Of a stretch of 64,000 bases of DNA, positions 25,701 through 37,600 are shown piece by piece. The notes below the pieces were generated by a model, which had not been told where the DNA came from, did no database searches, and saw only the letters and a program-made list of their open reading frames with translations. The stretch spans positions 48,375,652-48,439,651 of the forward strand of contig NC_052017.1 in assembly GCF_015832195.1 (NCBI RefSeq), given 5' to 3'. Origin of the DNA: Motacilla alba alba (Eukaryota > Chordata > Aves > Passeriformes > Motacillidae). Made by a program: the position numbers and the translations under genes. Every line of letters begins with the position of its first letter. Positions within the stretch are counted from its first letter, which is position 1.

Positions 25701-26839
25701 AAAATTGTAACAGAATGTGGGCTATTAGGAAAAAAACCCGAGTATAATCCCTTGTAATTTACATCTTCCACATCACAATTTAGTCCACGAGTTGAAAATG
25801 CAGTACTGAGTATGATTCAAATAGTTACAAAAGTTTAAATAAAATAGGCCATATCTACATAAGAAAAGAAAGGAGGGGAAAAAAAACATATGGACTTGCT
25901 TTCTAAATAACTCTAAATAAGAGAAAAGTACATATCACAATGCCTTGCACATTGCCCTGGCATATCAGAGAAAACTGCCATGGGCTGATTTGCAACCTAT
26001 TAAAAATGACCTCTGTAAGACACATAATGCAAAGAGATGCCATCACCTGCCCACCAATTCCTGTCAGGGTTGAACTCATTCATTCTTCCTACCTCCCTGA
26101 CAGGTTGTGTTTTTCTTCTAATAGCAGGCACTAAACACGACAGATGTCCTCACCCTCCTTGCTTTGTCACTCATCTACTGCCTGAAGCTTGCCACATGGG
26201 AGGAGCAAGCCCAGCCTGATGACTGGCATATTTAACATATGTGGTGGCCAAAAGATCTGCAGCTGGAATGAGGTGCTTTAACCTCACAAGTTAATGGAAC
26301 TAAAACATTTTCAATTCAAGCTGGGCACTTGATAACTGACCCATCTTCTCTGTAATTATTCAAAGCAGTCACATTTGTAAAGAGAGGTAAACTATTTTGC
26401 TGTACCAGCTGAGTTGGATAAATTGGACAAAAAACCTAAGCCACCCAAAAATTTGTTTATATTTGTTTGTCTGTTTTGTATGTTTGTTTATACAGCTTGT
26501 GATTTTGAACTACACTGGTCTATACTGATATCCAAATTGACTCAGCTAGTCCTTGTGGATGAGGTTTACACCACTTCTATTAGGGTACCTAAATGCACCT
26601 GTACTGAGCAGAATCACTTTCCCCAGAGCTGCTGGCTGCACCCTTGCCAGTGCAGCCTGTTATATGCCGGGCCTTGTTTACTGCAAGGGAGGCACTTCTG
26701 GCTCTCGTTCAACTTTCCCACCAGAAACACATTTTCCTTCAAAGCTTCTTGCTGTTGCAGCCGGCTCATGGCCTCTACTGTAGCATGGGATTATTTTGTC
26801 TCAGGTCATGTTTTTTTGTCTTGAAATTCATGGGGCTTC
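22707..26839. other. Unique sequence, no gene seen
   Basis: Contains a 16-nt poly-T at 22939-22954. It is followed by a homeodomain-motif-rich stretch (about 22985-23170: GTTTAATTAAGCC, ATCAATTAGCC, GGATTAATTT) that could be regulatory. Overlapping open frames at 26414-26877 (up to 136 codons) lie just left of the old CR1 and show no domain. A perfect inverted repeat is at 26060-26104. Confidence 0.5.
26060..26104. repeat. Perfect 10-bp inverted repeat, 25-nt loop
   Basis: CCTGTCAGGG at 26060-26069 and CCCTGACAGG at 26095-26104 are exact reverse complements. Transcribed from either strand they would form a GC-rich 10-bp stem with a 25-nt loop. No larger hairpin extends outside, so a microRNA precursor is unlikely. 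Confidence 0.8.
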
Positions 26840-27610
26840 TATCATCTCATTTCTCCAACCTGTTCATTTCCCCCTGAATAGCAACTCTCCCTGCCAAAAC
26901 ACTGACTGCTCCCACCAAACTGGTATTCTCCCCAAACCTGATGGGAGTCCACTCTCTCCCATCATCCAGCTAATTAATAAAAACACTCAATAATAGTGGC
27001 ACCAATACTGATCTTTGAGGGACAGCACTAGCAACAAGCTGCCAGCTGGGGATTTGTGTTGCTGCTGATAGTTCAGCCAATTTTCCAGCCACCTTATTAT
27101 CTGTTTATCTACTCTACATATCATCACTTTGGCTGTTTGGAGATTAGCAGACCATATTAAAAGACCTTCTAAAATCAAGGTATGCACAGCATCCATGGAT
27201 CTCATCTTATCTACAGAGCATTCCTTCATCACAGAAGGTTGTCAGGTGGTCCTGCATAATTTGCACTTGTAAATCCATTCTTCTCATCCTCAGTCAGATT
27301 CCTCCCTCTCATACAGCCGGAATTGGCTTCCAAAAAGGATTTGCTCCATGATCACCACAGGACTAAGGTAAAGCTGACTTGCCTTTAGTTTCCTGCCTCT
27401 TGCCCTTCTTGAAGATGAGTGTGATGCCTTTTATTTTTTTTTTAATTTCCATCATCTTTTAAATGTGTTAGAGACTGACCTTAAAATTATATTGGTGAGC
27501 TCCCAAAATGCATTTTATCTGGTTACATAGACTTGCTTACAGTCAATCAGTTGAAGCACTCCTTACTTTACCTTCTTGTAGTGTGGATAAGGCTTCACTT
27601 AGGCCCTGCT
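26840..27610 (-). mobile_element. Ancient CR1 LINE body, minus strand, decayed
   Basis: On the plus strand the order of reverse-complemented CR1 ORF2 blocks is clear: CTCTCCCATCATCCAGCTAA near 26954, the rc of the LFINDLD-coding region (ATTAATAAAAACACTCAATA) near 26974, GGGACAGCACTAGCAACAAG near 27019, CAGCCAATTTTCCAGCCACC near 27073, AAATCAAGGTATGCACAGCAT with CCATGGATCTCATC near 27170-27205, GCTCCATGATCACCACAGGA near 27344, and GCCCTTCTTGAAGATGAGTG near 27403. These are the reverse transcriptase core segments. The 3' end of the element is missing on the left, and many substitutions and indels close all frames. It is an old, inactive fragment whose edges are estimated from where the family pattern fades. 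Confidence 0.82.
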
Positions 27611-29197
27611 AATAAAACAAGGAACTTGATGGCCAGTGGACAGAACATGCAAATGAAAAAAAATCAAGTCAAGGACTGAGCATCTTTTCCCTGTCTTTTG
27701 TCATTATGTGTCCTGGTCCATGGAGTAGCAGGTTGACACATTTCTTAGTTTTTATTTTGGTACAGAAGTACTGGGGAGTTTTTGGTCAGCCTTCACAATA
27801 CTCGCTAGTTTAATCTCCAGCAAATCTTATTCCATCAGAGTACATTGGGGTGGGGTTTTATTTTGAGATTAAAGGACATATGAGCACACATGTATCTTTG
27901 AATCAGTGTTTAAGTTCTGTTAGTTCAAGAAAGGAAAGATTTTCTTTATTTTTCATATGCAGTTAAGGAAAGCTCTTCCATCTGCCCACCGCTATTAGAC
28001 CTTCTTGGTTTTCTCTGTGCTTGTTCAGCTTCCTTTTTGACCAGCCCAGTAGAAAGGTGAAAATGGAAAGAAAAGCTCCCTCAAGAGATGTAAAAATGGC
28101 GGCTGCTTCCAAACATATATCACCATTGTGTACAACAGGGAATCAAACAACTACCAGTTATTTCTTAATTTAAATTATCTGTTCACTCATCTTACTATTG
28201 ATGTTTTTTCTTTTACAGTAGGAAAAATCTGAAGAGATAAGATGATAATACCATGTGCTCCTGCACACATACACTTCACATCAATGCTTGACGTCCTGCA
28301 TTATCCAAAGCTATTAAGTAGAAGCCTGAAACCGTAGTCAGTCTTGCATAAAGAGTTAGAAATGCTGTACTCTTTTTAAAATCAATTTACCACTGTGCTC
28401 ACCATGGTCTCTGGAGAGAAACATTAGGCCAGCTTCAGAAAAGGTTATTGAACCATTGTTTCTTCAACAACGGTTTTCAATTACAAAAAAAAGGGCTCCA
28501 TTTTGCAAATCCTTGCTTGTGGCCTGTACATGCATGCACTACTGCACAGAGAGGATGAATGGAAAGGATTACCAAATAATCCATGAGGTCCTGTTGACTT
28601 CACAGGGGTCAAGCACTTGACTTAACTTTCAGGTTTCCAGGCTATGACCTTCAGCAAGCAGAAGGAAAAGACCTAGAATTGGATCTTTGTGACTAAAATA
28701 AAGCAACCAACAAGTCAAATTTTAGTATAGTCCTAAGAGAGTTTAGGAAAGAATACATCACACTGTACAACGGATTTGCTTAGAAGAGTTGACTCACGGG
28801 CTTTTTTGAAAATGCAGAGTAACCACGTGGTTTGTATAGCTGGGGGTAAAAAGACCCATTCAACAGCCAAAGCATAGTCTCATGTTCATTATTATTGTAT
28901 CATATTCTTCTGGTGCCTAGAAGGTGTGTGGCCCTTCACAGAAAAGTGAAAACAATTTTGAAAGATGCAGAGGGTCTAAATTAAACTTCCACAATGGATA
29001 GGAGCACAAAAACTCCTATTGCAAATACTGTTATTTAGGCGGGTTTGTGTGCTTCAGAAAGCAATAAAGGGGAATGAGCACTGTCCTGATCTGTTTGCCA
29101 AGGATATCTGTACAAGAAATAGGCAAGGAATTGTCTGTGGAAAAAAGACCTGGGGGACAATGAGCAATTCATGACAGACAATATATAGCAGCAGCAT
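27611..29197. other. Unique sequence, no gene seen
   Basis: No repeat or coding signal is recognised apart from a perfect palindromic E-box at 28821-28832. Confidence 0.55.
28821..28832. promoter_or_regulatory. Palindromic E-box (AACCACGTGGTT)
   Basis: A perfect 12-bp palindrome centred on CACGTG, the site type favoured by USF, MYC/MAX and related bHLH-zip factors. There is no neighbouring promoter, so function is unproven. Confidence 0.25.
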
Positions 29198-29284
29198 AAG
29201 AGTGTCCTTGCCCACAGCAGTGGGGTTGAAACTTCATGACCTTTTAGGTCACTTTCAACCCAAACAATTCTATGACTCTACGGT
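29198..29284 (+). mobile_element. CR1 LINE 3' tail, plus strand
   Basis: A short terminal fragment. GTGTCCTTGCCCACAGCAGTG and GGGTTGAAACTTCATGACC correspond to the CR1 3' untranslated region. TTTAGGTCACTTTCAACCC and AAACAATTCTATGACTCTA are the family's 3' terminus with its 8-bp ATTCTATG-type repeats. It is too short to contain coding sequence. Confidence 0.85.
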
Positions 29285-30799
29285 AAGTCTTTTGATGAGG
29301 CATTCGCATATATGGAATGTTAAGTAAACTTGCCTGTCTGACCATTCAGGAGGCACTCTGGAACTCACACTCTCACTACTGGATACTTTCACTGTGAAGA
29401 CTGAAGCCCCTTTGCAGTCGGTGGCTCCAGTGTGCTGATGGGTGTCCCACCTGACTCCCTACACACCCCACTCTCATGCAGTCAGAACAGGCTTCCTTAC
29501 TGATTTGACCCCAGGCTTCCCACAGCAGAGCCTAAAATTTCTGGATCCATAAAGCAACTTATTCATGGCATAATAACACAGTAACAGCTCAAGCTGTTCA
29601 TCCATGCCAAGTCTGGGGTCTTCCTGCTGAGTCAGCAGCTCCTGCTATGTCTCTGGCTGTCATGTCTCCTGGCTGGGGACACATGTCCCCGTGCCCTTTG
29701 TTGTACAAAGAGACAGCAGCTTAATCTGCAGCTTGTACACTGAGCTGCCAGCACTCAGTGTGTTCCTCAGCTAGGAGAAAGATTATAGCAGGAACTACCA
29801 ACAAGTGAGTTTTAGCAAGGTATTACAAAAGTGTCAGGGCTGGAGGGCAAGGGGAGACACTAAGGACCAGGTAACAGCTCTAAAAGACCATGGGAACAAA
29901 ATGTAAAACCTGCAGAACCTTATCTCTACCAGAGTTTATGATTTGACTAAAGGTTTGTTGGGAAGGACTCTTCCTTTTAGACAAAAAAAAAAAGGGCTAC
30001 ACAGCACAGGGACACCTATCCCGTGACAATCAGCAGAGGCAACAACCAGGGAGGCAGGACTGGAGGACTCCTGAAGACTTTAACACAAATAATGGAATAT
30101 ATCAGCTAAAATAGACAGGTATGCAGCACTATTCTCTTTCTGAGTGCCCAGCTGGTAATGAAAACAAGCTTAAGAAGGGAGTGTCACACTGAGGGTAATC
30201 ACAGAGAGGAGAAATTTTGTTCCTTCAAAAGGCAGAGGAACTATGGCACAGATTAAACACTGAGTCTGACAGAAATTCCTCTCAAACAAAAAAATACCAC
30301 GGGAATTTTGTTCTCAGTCCCACATACTGCACACATAGACACATAAAAGGAAGGAAAAGAAAGGACAATGACTGGGGAGTAAGGTGTTTTTTTTGCAGTA
30401 TTTGACCTAAGCACAGAAGAGCAAAAAAATATAGGATGTCATGATTCATGTGGTCATGAATATGTTATAAGGGGGATGCTTTCATTAGAGGAAATCAAAT
30501 CTAGAATTTTCCTCAGAGACTGCTTAGATGGAAGAAAAAAATTGTCATAAAATACTTTAATAAACAAACTCATAATGAAATTATATTGTTCCATCCCTCT
30601 ATGGAGTGTATTAATGTCAAGCCCATTCCAGGGACAATGGAAAGGTTCACTTCAACATTTCATGAGCCTCACAGAATAACAAAATCAGTCCAAAAATTTC
30701 CACTGGTAATTTAAAAAGGATGGGGAGAGGGAAAGGAGTTGCAGGACAAAGAGTCTTGAAACTGTGATATGTTAAACAAATAGATGCATCCTACACTCC
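29285..30799. other. Unique sequence, no gene seen
   Basis: Somewhat GC-richer near 29400-29760, with a short A tract at about 29983-29994. No open frame above 62 codons and no repeat is recognised. Confidence 0.55.
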
Positions 30800-31320
30800 G
30801 TTAGGACTCTACTGGATGTTGCCTGTATGGTTTAATTAACAATAACCATCCACCCCCTGTTTTGCTGCTAATGTAATCTCAAAAGCACTACACTAATTCC
30901 ACTTGCAGATTTTATGGTAACATTTAAATTAAAATACTCTAAGTACACTTAACTACACATTCAATGCAGATTTAATAAGGTGGTTATAGGTTCATTAAGT
31001 GGCAATTGATTATTAACTCTTTGCTGGCCTACAGATATGGATATTTGGTAAAGAATGGTGTATTACAGAAAAGACAATCTGCCTAATAACTTCTTAGCTG
31101 GCTCTTTAACTCATCAGGCTAAACCATTTTTGTGCATTCAGCAGTGAACACAGGGTCAAGGCTGTGGCAAAATTCCCATCACCTTCACTATCAGCAATAT
31201 GTTTTATAATGTGATGGTTTTGTAGTGAAAGTGGATTTTGTAGCAAGCGGATTTTGTCCTCACTAGGAAAACTATTGCTAAATTAAAATATATTTGTAGT
31301 AATAACATTACATTTTCTTC
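30800..31320. promoter_or_regulatory. Candidate conserved enhancer-like block with paired NKX2-type motifs
   Basis: AT-rich but not simple-repeat DNA with several homeodomain-type words (GTTTAATTAAC, CTAATGTAAT, AATTGATTATTAAC). Two NKX2-type sites face each other: CACTTAA at 30946-30952 and TTAAGTGG at 30995-31002, about 43 bases apart. It has no open frame and no repeat. The texture and motif content resemble vertebrate developmental enhancers. This is inference from pattern only; AT-rich DNA yields such words by chance. Confidence 0.27.
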
Positions 31321-32469
31321 CATTTTATTGATCTTGGGAACACAGCTGGAAAGACCCTCTCTAACTCATGTGCTTCAAAAAGTGGTTCAGGAAGCATAAA
31401 TCTGATGGGAAGCCAATAGAACGTTTGATAGCACAACTCAGCCCCCAGCAGACAAGAGCAGTGCTCTGCCCACACTCATCTGCTCAGCTCAGAGTGGGCT
31501 CCACTCTCAGTGACAAATGACAGGGCAGGCACTTGTTTAAGATCAGGATGATACTAAGGTACACTCAGAAGTGGGGCCCATTATGCAAAGTGCATTGCTA
31601 CCCATAGCGCTCTCCTGTTATCAGTGATTTAAAAAAAAAACAAAAAAAACCTGTTCACTTTGTTCTTAATTGTTATTAATCCTACTTTGCATCTTTTGGA
31701 CTCCTTTACTGTTGCCTCTGAGCTGGGAAGCACCACTTATATGTCCATTCTCAATATTTTTCATGAAGAGGGTTTGGAGAATTCCAGTTTCATCATTCAG
31801 ACTCAACAACACTTCAGGTAATTTCTTCACTGTAGTGTGATACTAAAGTTTACCAGGCTTCAAGGCTGATCAAATCTATTTTAAGCCAAAGTGGCAAAAT
31901 TTTAAGAGCATTTCCCAGACCAAAGAAAAGCATTCACCTGACCTTTTAGCAAGATATTTACATAACAAGTCAATGGTACTCTTTAGCATTTCACCTTACA
32001 GATAACACTGTATGCTTGAAAGCAGCTTATTACCAGTGCCCACTGTGCTCTGCAGTGATACAGATAATATTATTTTTTGAATCTTGTTTCAAGAACTGAA
32101 TAAAAAAAAAGAAAACAAACAGAAGCCAATTGCACTTAAAAGAACATGCTATAACTCCCAAACCCTGATGTATATTCTCCAGGCCTGACACATTCAGAGA
32201 CAGCTGAGAGACGTGTAGAGTTTCTACCAGGTAATTGAATGGCTTTCCTATAAATTTCCTAAAAACAAACTCTATTGATTACTGGTTTAGCCAGCACAGC
32301 ACCAATTTATTTTGTCCCATTTCATAAAAACGGAAACAAAAGCCTTCCTCTTACCCAGGTGAAGAGGTGCACAGGACAGGAGCTTCACAGCTTCATCCTC
32401 ATAACCTGCTTGCTCCAGTCCACAGATATGAACTCAGGCTGTATAACGCTACTAATGGAATAATCAGGC
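31321..32469. other. Unique sequence, no gene seen
   Basis: A short A-rich tract (AAAAAAAAAACAAAAAAAAC) lies at about 31630-31650 and another at about 32100. No coding or repeat signal is recognised. Confidence 0.55.
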
Positions 32470-32790
32470 CCCTCACATCTAATAAAGTACAACTTTATTA
32501 ACTTAATTCAAGTAATTCCCTTGTGCATGTGCAATTCTTGAGCTCAGTTATAATGACTTTAATGAAGAAAGCAAATCTTTTGCTAGTTAAATGCCAAACG
32601 TGCTTTTTCCTTCAAGTTTTTCTTCTACTTTCATTAACAAGCTCCCTTTCCAAATAGCTGTGTGCATGTAAACAGTGAACTCGGATCCGCATATCCAATT
32701 AAACCACCCCATACAATCACAGCACGCCTTGGGATCACCAGCTCAGACATGTTTTTTGAGATTACTGGTATAAAGCCTAGTTCCCTCTTT
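32470..32790. other. Possible conserved non-coding element (texture only)
   Basis: A repeat-free block with homeodomain-like and other ordered motifs (AACTTAATTCAAG, TTTCATTAAC, CCGCATATCCAATTAAACC) and retained CpGs (AACGTGC, CTCGGATCCGC, CACGCC). There is no open frame of note. Together with 30800-31320 it may form a regulatory cluster, but only alignment to other birds could show this. Confidence 0.23.
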
Positions 32791-34017
32791 TGAAATTGAA
32801 AAAAAAGATCATTTTACATTCCAGATTATTTAACTCATTGCCAGAATATCCTTAATTGTTCCAATGATAACAAGCAGGACAGACATCCTAACATGCTAAG
32901 AGACTCTGCAAAAATATATCCCATTCTTTACATTATACTTACTAGGTTTGCTAAACTATAGAACACTTGTAAATATTAATTGGAAAAAAAGCTCTGGAAG
33001 TAATCATGGAATTTGGGATCAAAATCCAGACCTAAGTTTCATGGCTAGCTGCAGTCAAAACTGTGGGTTAAACAAAAATTGTCATCCCCTGCTCTAACAG
33101 TCAGTAGGTTTTCTGTATCCCAACAAAAAAAAAAAAAAAAAAAAATATATATATATAAAGCTTTGCTTATGAACAGAAAAAAGGCACCCAAACACAACAA
33201 CAAAGAAAAGAAATAACCAGCCACCATTTCAAATATATTTTATCCACACAGATGTCCTAAATTTAACCATGCTTGATGAAAGAAGCCATTAGTCTTTTTT
33301 GTATCCTTTCTTCTTGGAAATAAAGTCTGGTGTTTTAGCTGATCTGACAAAGAAAGAAGACTGAAAATACCCTTATTCTGTTCCTGGCTTTATTTCATGC
33401 TTTGTGGATACACAGTTACCATCCCAAAAAACTTCTTTGCATCATACTTCAATAAACTTGAGATCTGTAATAAAGCTTAAATTATACTTTACTTCTATTA
33501 AAACATTTTTCTCCTCTCTAGATCACATCAGCCAAACTCATAGATTAGCATAGACAATATGTCTACTCTGCTATAAACAGTAAATGGAATTGGTAAACAT
33601 TCACCTGTCATATTTGTACATTTCTGTTTATGTCAAGACACACACTGCTCATTGAGTATCTCTAAGGAAAGCACTTAAATACATAAAGAAACCTCCTCTT
33701 TATTTGTTTTAGGCATTAGCTTAACTGAAAATCCTTCAGAAATCACTTTTCGGCCTGATATTCTACAGTTGCTCCTCTGAACTCCAGAGGCCACATCCTC
33801 AGCTCATGTGGATCACCACTGTTTCACTGACATCAGCTGAGCTTAACAAACATGCAGAAGTGGAGGAGCTCTCCCCAGGGGTTGCTGTGCTATCAATTAG
33901 GGTGCATACTAGCAATGCAAAATAAGAATAGGAGGGCTTTACTTCAGTCTTCTACATATTTGTCTCAAAGTTGAAAACATCTTTGAAAGGCCTCACCTTG
34001 TTAATGAGCAGATTTTA
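32791..34017. other. Unique AT-rich sequence, no gene seen
   Basis: Contains the A/TA tract at 33125-33157. No coding or interspersed-repeat signal is recognised before the CR1 at 34018. Confidence 0.55.
33125..33157. repeat. Poly-A (21 nt) followed by (AT)n
   Basis: 21 A residues run directly into about six TA units. A homopolymer plus dinucleotide combination like this can be an old retroposon tail, but no body is recognised upstream. Confidence 0.88.
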
Positions 34018-34518
34018 TTAGAATCATAACACAGCTTGAATTGAAAAGGACCTTTAAGATCTACTTCTAACCCCCCAGCCTATTCTCTAATCTGTGATAT
34101 AAACCTACTCTCAGTTTGAATCCATTCTCCCTTCTCCTGTCCCTACCTACCATTGTAAAGAATCCCTCTTCATCTTTCCTGTAGGCTCGCTCCCTTCACG
34201 TGCTGGAAGGCTGCAATTAGGTCACCCCTTAGACTTTTTATTTTCCAGGCAGAACAAACCCAATTCCCTCAGCCTTTCCTCATAGGAGAGAGCTCTCCAC
34301 CCCTCTAATAATCTTGGTAGCCCAACTCCAGACTCATTCCAACAGGCCAAAGTTCATTCTAGGCTGGGGACCCTAGAGCTGGATGCAGGTGGCAAAGCTG
34401 GCCAGGCTGCTTTTTGATGCAGCCCTGGATAAATTTGGATTTCTGTGCTGACAGTGCCAGCTCCTGTCCAGCCCCTCATGCTGTCCAGCACCTCCAAGTC
34501 CTTCTCAGCAGTTTCAAG
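34018..34518 (-). mobile_element. CR1 LINE 3' part, minus strand, degraded
   Basis: The plus strand begins AGAATCATAACACAGCTTGAA (rc of a CR1 3' end). It continues with CTCAGTTTGAATCCATTC, CTGCAATTAGGTCACCCCTT and CTCAGCCTTTCCTCATAGGAG, the rc of the ORF2 segment encoding LRELGLFSL. Further right come AGCTGGATGCAGGTGGCAAAG, TTTTTGATGCAGCCCTGGAT and CCTCCAAGTCCTTCTCAGCAG, all typical of the more 5' part of the reverse transcriptase tail. A stretch between GATGCAG and the next block is shorter than in relatives, suggesting an internal deletion near 34387. Frames are broken throughout. Confidence 0.9.
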
Positions 34519-34577
34519 ACTTTAACCACTGCATGCCCTTCAGAAGTATGAATGATCTTCCTTTTAAAATGACTGTA

Positions 34578-34645
34578 ATAAATAAAGACAAGTTATCAAA
34601 AAAAAAAAAAAACCAAAAAAACCCAAAAAACCAAAAAAAACACAC
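34578..34645 (+). repeat. AATAAATAAA followed by A-rich tail, retroposon-like
   Basis: A polyadenylation-signal-like AATAAATAAA at about 34578-34587 is followed some ten bases later by a 14-nt A run and then AACC-interrupted A-rich DNA to about 34645. That order is what a reverse-transcribed polyadenylated RNA leaves. The possible body (34519-34577) is short and unrecognised, and no clear target-site duplication is seen, so a simple A-rich repeat is equally possible. Confidence 0.4.
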
Positions 34646-37600
34646 CTTTCCTTTTGATCTGAGTAAAAGTTTTTTCTTCCCTCCATGCAGAATTTCTTCC
34701 CTTCTCTACCATCAACAAGTTTAGAGTTAGTCTTCCACAAACCCATCATGGTAAAACTGAGATTTCAGTACCAAAGTGTTTCAGTGGGACTGACAAAATG
34801 AGTGACATCCATCAGAGAGGGGTATTTAAAGGTATGGCAGTGAGTATTAAAGATCCCATTGACATCCACTGGGATGATCTGCCTAATTTTGTAAATAGGC
34901 TCATCTCTCACAAGTAAAGCAAATGTTCCAACTGCATGCCAGCATTTCCACAGTACTGCCTCAGCCTACAGTACTTTACATGATGCTGAAAGAAATGTAT
35001 TGTGTCTGCAAAACACAGCAATCAAAAATGCAGGATTTAACTTAGCTCCCTAGTGTGCATGTGCTTTTATTTACCTGATTCTCCTCCCCTGAAACTCTTC
35101 ACTCAGAAGGCATGGAAGGGAAATCATTAGGGGAAAAACACTTGTGACTAATAGGGTCCCTAACTTGTTTTATGCAGAAGCTGGATATGCCTAGGGCAAC
35201 TGTTCTGCACCAAATGATCATATGCAGTAGGAGCAGCTCTATCATTTCTAATACAAAAACTATGTACATTGTTTTAAGGAAATGGATGAAATGTGATCAT
35301 GAGGGAGCTTTCCAACAGAAATGGTGAACAGGATTGCACAGAGAACCAATGAAACCTTAAAAATTGCACATTTCCTTGATCACCCAAACTCAGAAAGATG
35401 AGTCTGTTACCAGAAGAGGTTCAGTGAAAGTCTTCTAGTACAAGCAGAAGAAGGAGAAACATTTCTTCAGACAAACAATGAACCCTTTTTTTACACAAGA
35501 AAACTAAAAAATTTGGCTAACCAAGTCAGAGAAAGGCTAAGGAGCATATGATTGCTACCTATAAATATAACAAGGAGTTAGAAGGAATAGTAAGGAATTA
35601 AAGAATTAATCAAAATAAGTACATTTGTACAAGAACTAATAGGTATAAAATTGCCAAAATAGGTTTAGACTGAAGACTATAATAATTTCTCCAGCCTCCT
35701 GAGCTATGAGATTTTTAAATAGGAACAAAGGCAGAATAATGAACCATTTTCTAAAATGGAGCTTTAGAGGTTTCTGCATAATTTTAGGCTACAGAGCAGA
35801 CTGTGGGGCTCTGAAAATCACTACTTGGGCACCTAAATGGGATTGCTCATAGTCACCGGTGTCTGGGGGTAGCTAAAAAGTCAACTTCTTTTCATCACTT
35901 GCCTTGGAGATCTCTTCCTCTTTTACTCTCAGTTTGCTTTATGTTCCTAACTTGCAAGAAATAGACAAAGTTACATATTAGTGGCACACCTGTATCTGTG
36001 TGCTCTTGAATCGAGAACAACACAAGAACAGGTGAAGATGCAAATGCAAAAGACAGTCAGAAATCATAGACAAAGAAAGCTTGCTGACACTGCAACACTC
36101 AGAATTCAAGCATGGATCAAAGCCATCAGCCTCTGGAAGGAAATCACACTGCTAATGTTCCCATTCAATCAGACAATGGATATATTTCCAGCTCAATTTG
36201 TTAAGTTTGAGTAAGAAGAAAAATAACAAGGACTAATGTTCCTGAACAAGGGAAATTATGCCCAAACTTCTCTGCAGAGGCACACTATGGGGAAAAAAAC
36301 CCACAAGCCTTGCTCTGAAAGCTGCATTCTAGCCATCCTTATAAAAACTTCACATTTCTCTTGACCTTAAAAAAAACCATTTTCCTCAGGAGAAAGGAGC
36401 AGATGAAGTCAGGCTTTTCACAGCAATGGGTTTTACCAAGAAAACAGTGGGCCGAAGGCCCTCAGGGGAATCCCTCTGCAAGCATGAAGCAACACCTCTC
36501 CTGTTGGGACAAGGAAGCCCTGGAATCTTCTATAGCATGGCTTAATTGGTGTGTTGCTCTATAAGTACAACAGCCACTCAATTTAAGCTGGAGCTTCTCT
36601 TAAGCTATTTGAATGTTGCATAAGGATGACAGCATCACAAACACTGCTGATAACAGGCCAGGGGGGGCCCTGTGCCACACAGTTATCTTGGATGAAGAGC
36701 CATTCACTTTTGGCACATTCAGAGGAAGACAGACAAAGAAAGGTTAAAGCAGAGCAGTGGGAAACAATCCTTGAGGCTCTTTCCTCTTTGATTCTGAAAG
36801 TTAGCCTTGTACTTCCATGCACAAGTCCGCAGATGTTGTTGTGATACACACTTCTCTATCTGCCCTTACACTGCATATTACCAACTAAGACTGAGAATTC
36901 AAGTGAATCCAAAACCTGAAATTTAGGAGTTTACAAAACAGAATGAATGTTAGAGCTAAGAAGTAACCTTATGTGCCCCCTAACCTACAGACTGCTGAGC
37001 AGGCATTGCTGATGCTAAAATGTTTATTAACGTGCTCTGCCAGGATATCAAGTAGGTATCTCCTCTATTCCTGAGGTCACATTCTTTTTGACTGTGCTGT
37101 CAGACAACAAGATTAGCTGAAAAGCCTGTAGGTATCATGTCTGAGTTCATAGGCTCAAATACCTTACAGATGAAGACTTCAAGAGCAGGTGGTCAGGTCA
37201 TTAAATCCTGATTCACGTCAGCAAACCCTCTCCTTCTTTGAGATGTTTCTGCCCCTTCCCTCCTCTCCAGCTCTCTGGGCTGGGGATGAGTGTGCCTACC
37301 CCTTTGAAAGCATACCAAATGCAATGTGTTCAATATGTTTGGTCCAGTCTTTCAGCACAAAAATCTGCAGCTGTTCCAGAGATGATAAGGCAGGCTTAGG
37401 GCAGAGACTAGCCAGATCTAAAATTGTTGTCATCTTATAATACAGGACCTTAATCATCTACATGCAATCCCAAAGAACTACAGGTGGAAGAGTTAAAAAA
37501 CTTAAAAAGCAGGGGAGAAGTGGCATCAAAAACTCCAGTATTTTCTCCTTCATTTTTTAATTTTATATTTTTCCCAAAGTGTTTGAGATTGGCCACAGTA

